From: Pseudomonas sp. REP124
GTDB taxonomy: Bacteria; Pseudomonadota; Gammaproteobacteria; Pseudomonadales; Pseudomonadaceae
DNA length: 64,000 bases
Assembly: GCF_020164475.1 (NCBI RefSeq)
Contig: NZ_JAIQWX010000006.1
Coordinates: forward strand, 26,827 to 90,826
Direction: 5' to 3'
Under the pieces are notes generated by a model. The model was not told the origin of the DNA and ran no database searches. It was given only the letters and a program-made list of their open reading frames with translations. This document shows positions 62,959 through 64,000 of the stretch, piece after piece; the first letter of the stretch is position 1, and every line of letters begins with the position of its first letter. Position numbers and translations under genes: made by a program.

Positions 62959-63912
62959 TCAGGTGAACCGACTGCTTTGGGAATGTTGCTGCGGAGCTAA
63001 TTCCGCCTCACGCATGGCGATGGCTGTCTCCAGCTCCGCTGAGCGTTGAGCCCACTCTTCGGGAGGCAGAGGTTTGGACCATTCCTTTATTCCCGCGTCA
63101 GTTAGATCCGGTGGCGGAACTAACTTTCGCTCTTGCAGATAGAAACCCAAGGGAGCGCCTAAAAACACAGTGAAGACAACATGTTTGAGTGCATCCTTTA
63201 AGTCTCCCTTTGCAGCAGATTTCAACGCGTCGAACAAAAGAGTGAAAGTCCATCCCAAAAAACTTTTCTCCGTGTTTTCACCCTCAAAATTGCATTTCGG
63301 AACAGAGTCAGGCCCAACCTCCATATAGCTGCGTATGCACTCCCAAAGGCACATTGCCGTTTCACCGCCGCCGCAACTGAATCCCAGGCTGAAATCACGC
63401 TCCTTTTCGGGCGCATCGGGGTCGGGATTTCGAAAGCCAACGACCAATAAACCTTGGGTGGTCTTTCCGTGCCGACCAACTGAATCCATCGCCACGGCTT
63501 GGGCTGTGACCTGCTCCCACGGCACGATCCAGTAACGACCATCGTCGAAAGGCACACAGACTTCGCGGCGTTGGCGGTTGAAGCGTACAGGGAGAGGCAC
63601 AGGGCATCTCAGAATGTAGATGAGCATCAGTATCGGAAAGCCGCAAAAACACATGAATCCATACCAAAAGGCAACATTCAGCGACTCAAAACCCATGTCC
63701 CATGCCATCCATAGAAAGATCAGGACTACCGGCCAAAGCACCATCACAAAAGAGCCGATGCTGTAAGAACCGATATCGAGAAACACCTCGTTCTTGCGCC
63801 AGATAGTATTGAGCACATCTTTGGGTGTTTGCCCTGTCGGGACAGCGGGAGGCGCCAGATAATCTTCTAGTGAGAACAGCCCTTTGCGGCTGCCGGGCTT
63901 GGCTGAAGTCAT
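62959..63912 (-). CDS. DUF6708 domain protein
   Basis: 317 residues. Two transmembrane segments are clear (about residues 53-70 and 81-100), followed by a soluble domain with RFNRQRREVCVPFDDGRYWIVPWEQV, typical of DUF6708. A hydrophobic stretch lies again near 255-275. DUF6708 genes are often next to type VI secretion effector/immunity loci. It overlaps the upstream gene by 4 bases (ATGA), so the two are coupled. Immunity or accessory function is inferred. Confidence 0.75.
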   Translation of the reverse strand: MTSAKPGSRKGLFSLEDYLAPPAVPTGQTPKDVLNTIWRKNEVFLDIGSYSIGSFVMVLWPVVLIFLWMAWDMGFESLNVAFWYGFMCFCGFPILMLIYILRCPVPLPVRFNRQRREVCVPFDDGRYWIVPWEQVTAQAVAMDSVGRHGKTTQGLLVVGFRNPDPDAPEKERDFSLGFSCGGGETAMCLWECIRSYMEVGPDSVPKCNFEGENTEKSFLGWTFTLLFDALKSAAKGDLKDALKHVVFTVFLGAPLGFYLQERKLVPPPDLTDAGIKEWSKPLPPEEWAQRSAELETAIAMREAELAPQQHSQSSRFT

Positions 63913-64000
63913 GCTTCATCCTTAGGCATCAGATAGCTGGAGTTCTGTTGCGGGCCGAGTCGGTGAACGCTGGCCCGATCCAGTTCGTAGGTGGGTTCGC
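63909..64000 (-). CDS. C-terminal end of an upstream gene (5' end outside window)
   Basis: 30 codons, open to the window edge and ending at TGA 63911-63909. The visible end is acidic (ELDRAS ... MPKDEA). It overlaps the DUF6708 start. It could be the end of a secreted effector, but too little is visible to identify it. Confidence 0.6.
   Translation of the reverse strand, partial: EPTYELDRASVHRLGPQQNSSYLMPKDEA

Overview
The window is about 64 kb of chromosome from a Pseudomonas of the fluorescens group. The evidence is the uniformly high GC content, gene content and order matching the Pseudomonas core (dnaE-accA-tilS-pyrG-kdsA-eno-ftsB-ispD, then frmA-fghA, then ispF-truD-surE-pcm-nlpD-rpoS-rsmZ-fdxA-mutS, then pncC-recA-recX), and many paired REP elements with GTGGGAGCG or GTAGGAGCG heads of the kind spread through fluorescens-group genomes. 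Species cannot be fixed from the sequence alone.

Layout. 1-9836: the 3' part of dnaE, then housekeeping genes for lipid, nucleotide, LPS and isoprenoid synthesis and cell division. 9833-12890: a LysR regulator divergent from the glutathione-dependent formaldehyde pathway (frmA, fghA). 12932-18903: ispF-truD-surE-pcm-nlpD, then rpoS, which carries a +1 frameshift here, then the regulatory RNA gene rsmZ with its GacA site, and fdxA. 19045-21624: mutS. 21742-25134: the mutS-pncC phage-tail (tailocin) site, reduced to a self-cleaving-type repressor, a long structured leader, a tail-fibre assembly gene and a complete lysis cassette (holin, endolysin, Rz, nested Rz1), with no tail structural genes. 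25208-27332: pncC, SOS-controlled recA, and recX.

27381-41201: LOG-family protein, a PA3611-type secreted protein, a DTW-domain tRNA modification enzyme, erdR, dgkA, finR/fpr, trmO, rhlG, a pseudouridine synthase, rimO and kup. 41385-45322: acvB-mprF, aminoacyl-phosphatidylglycerol turnover. 45560-45990: two tandem initiator tRNA genes inside a duplicated 144-bp block. 46269-54975: SOS-controlled dinB, a lipoprotein, proS, ampG, an alkyltransferase-like protein, a DUF481 protein, a cold-shock protein and dcd. 55077-58222: pdeM and an Lhr-type helicase, half of a DNA-repair cassette. 58421-62619: the aot basic amino acid ABC transporter operon. 62959-64000: a DUF6708 protein and the tail of an upstream gene, possibly the edge of a type VI secretion effector locus.

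Points of most interest: (1) rpoS is split by one extra C in a run of five at 17269-17273, so full-length sigma-S cannot be made unless this is a sequencing error or the shift is bypassed. (2) The tailocin locus has lost its particle genes but kept what looks like a damage-inducible lysis circuit: a LexA/PrtR-type repressor with Ser/Lys catalytic residues, and a consensus sigma-70 promoter whose 17-bp spacer carries a perfect palindromic operator. (3) A 45-bp terminator repeat brackets the tail-fibre assembly gene. Coordinates and motifs were read directly from the sequence; family names rest on recognised motifs and conserved order, with no database search.
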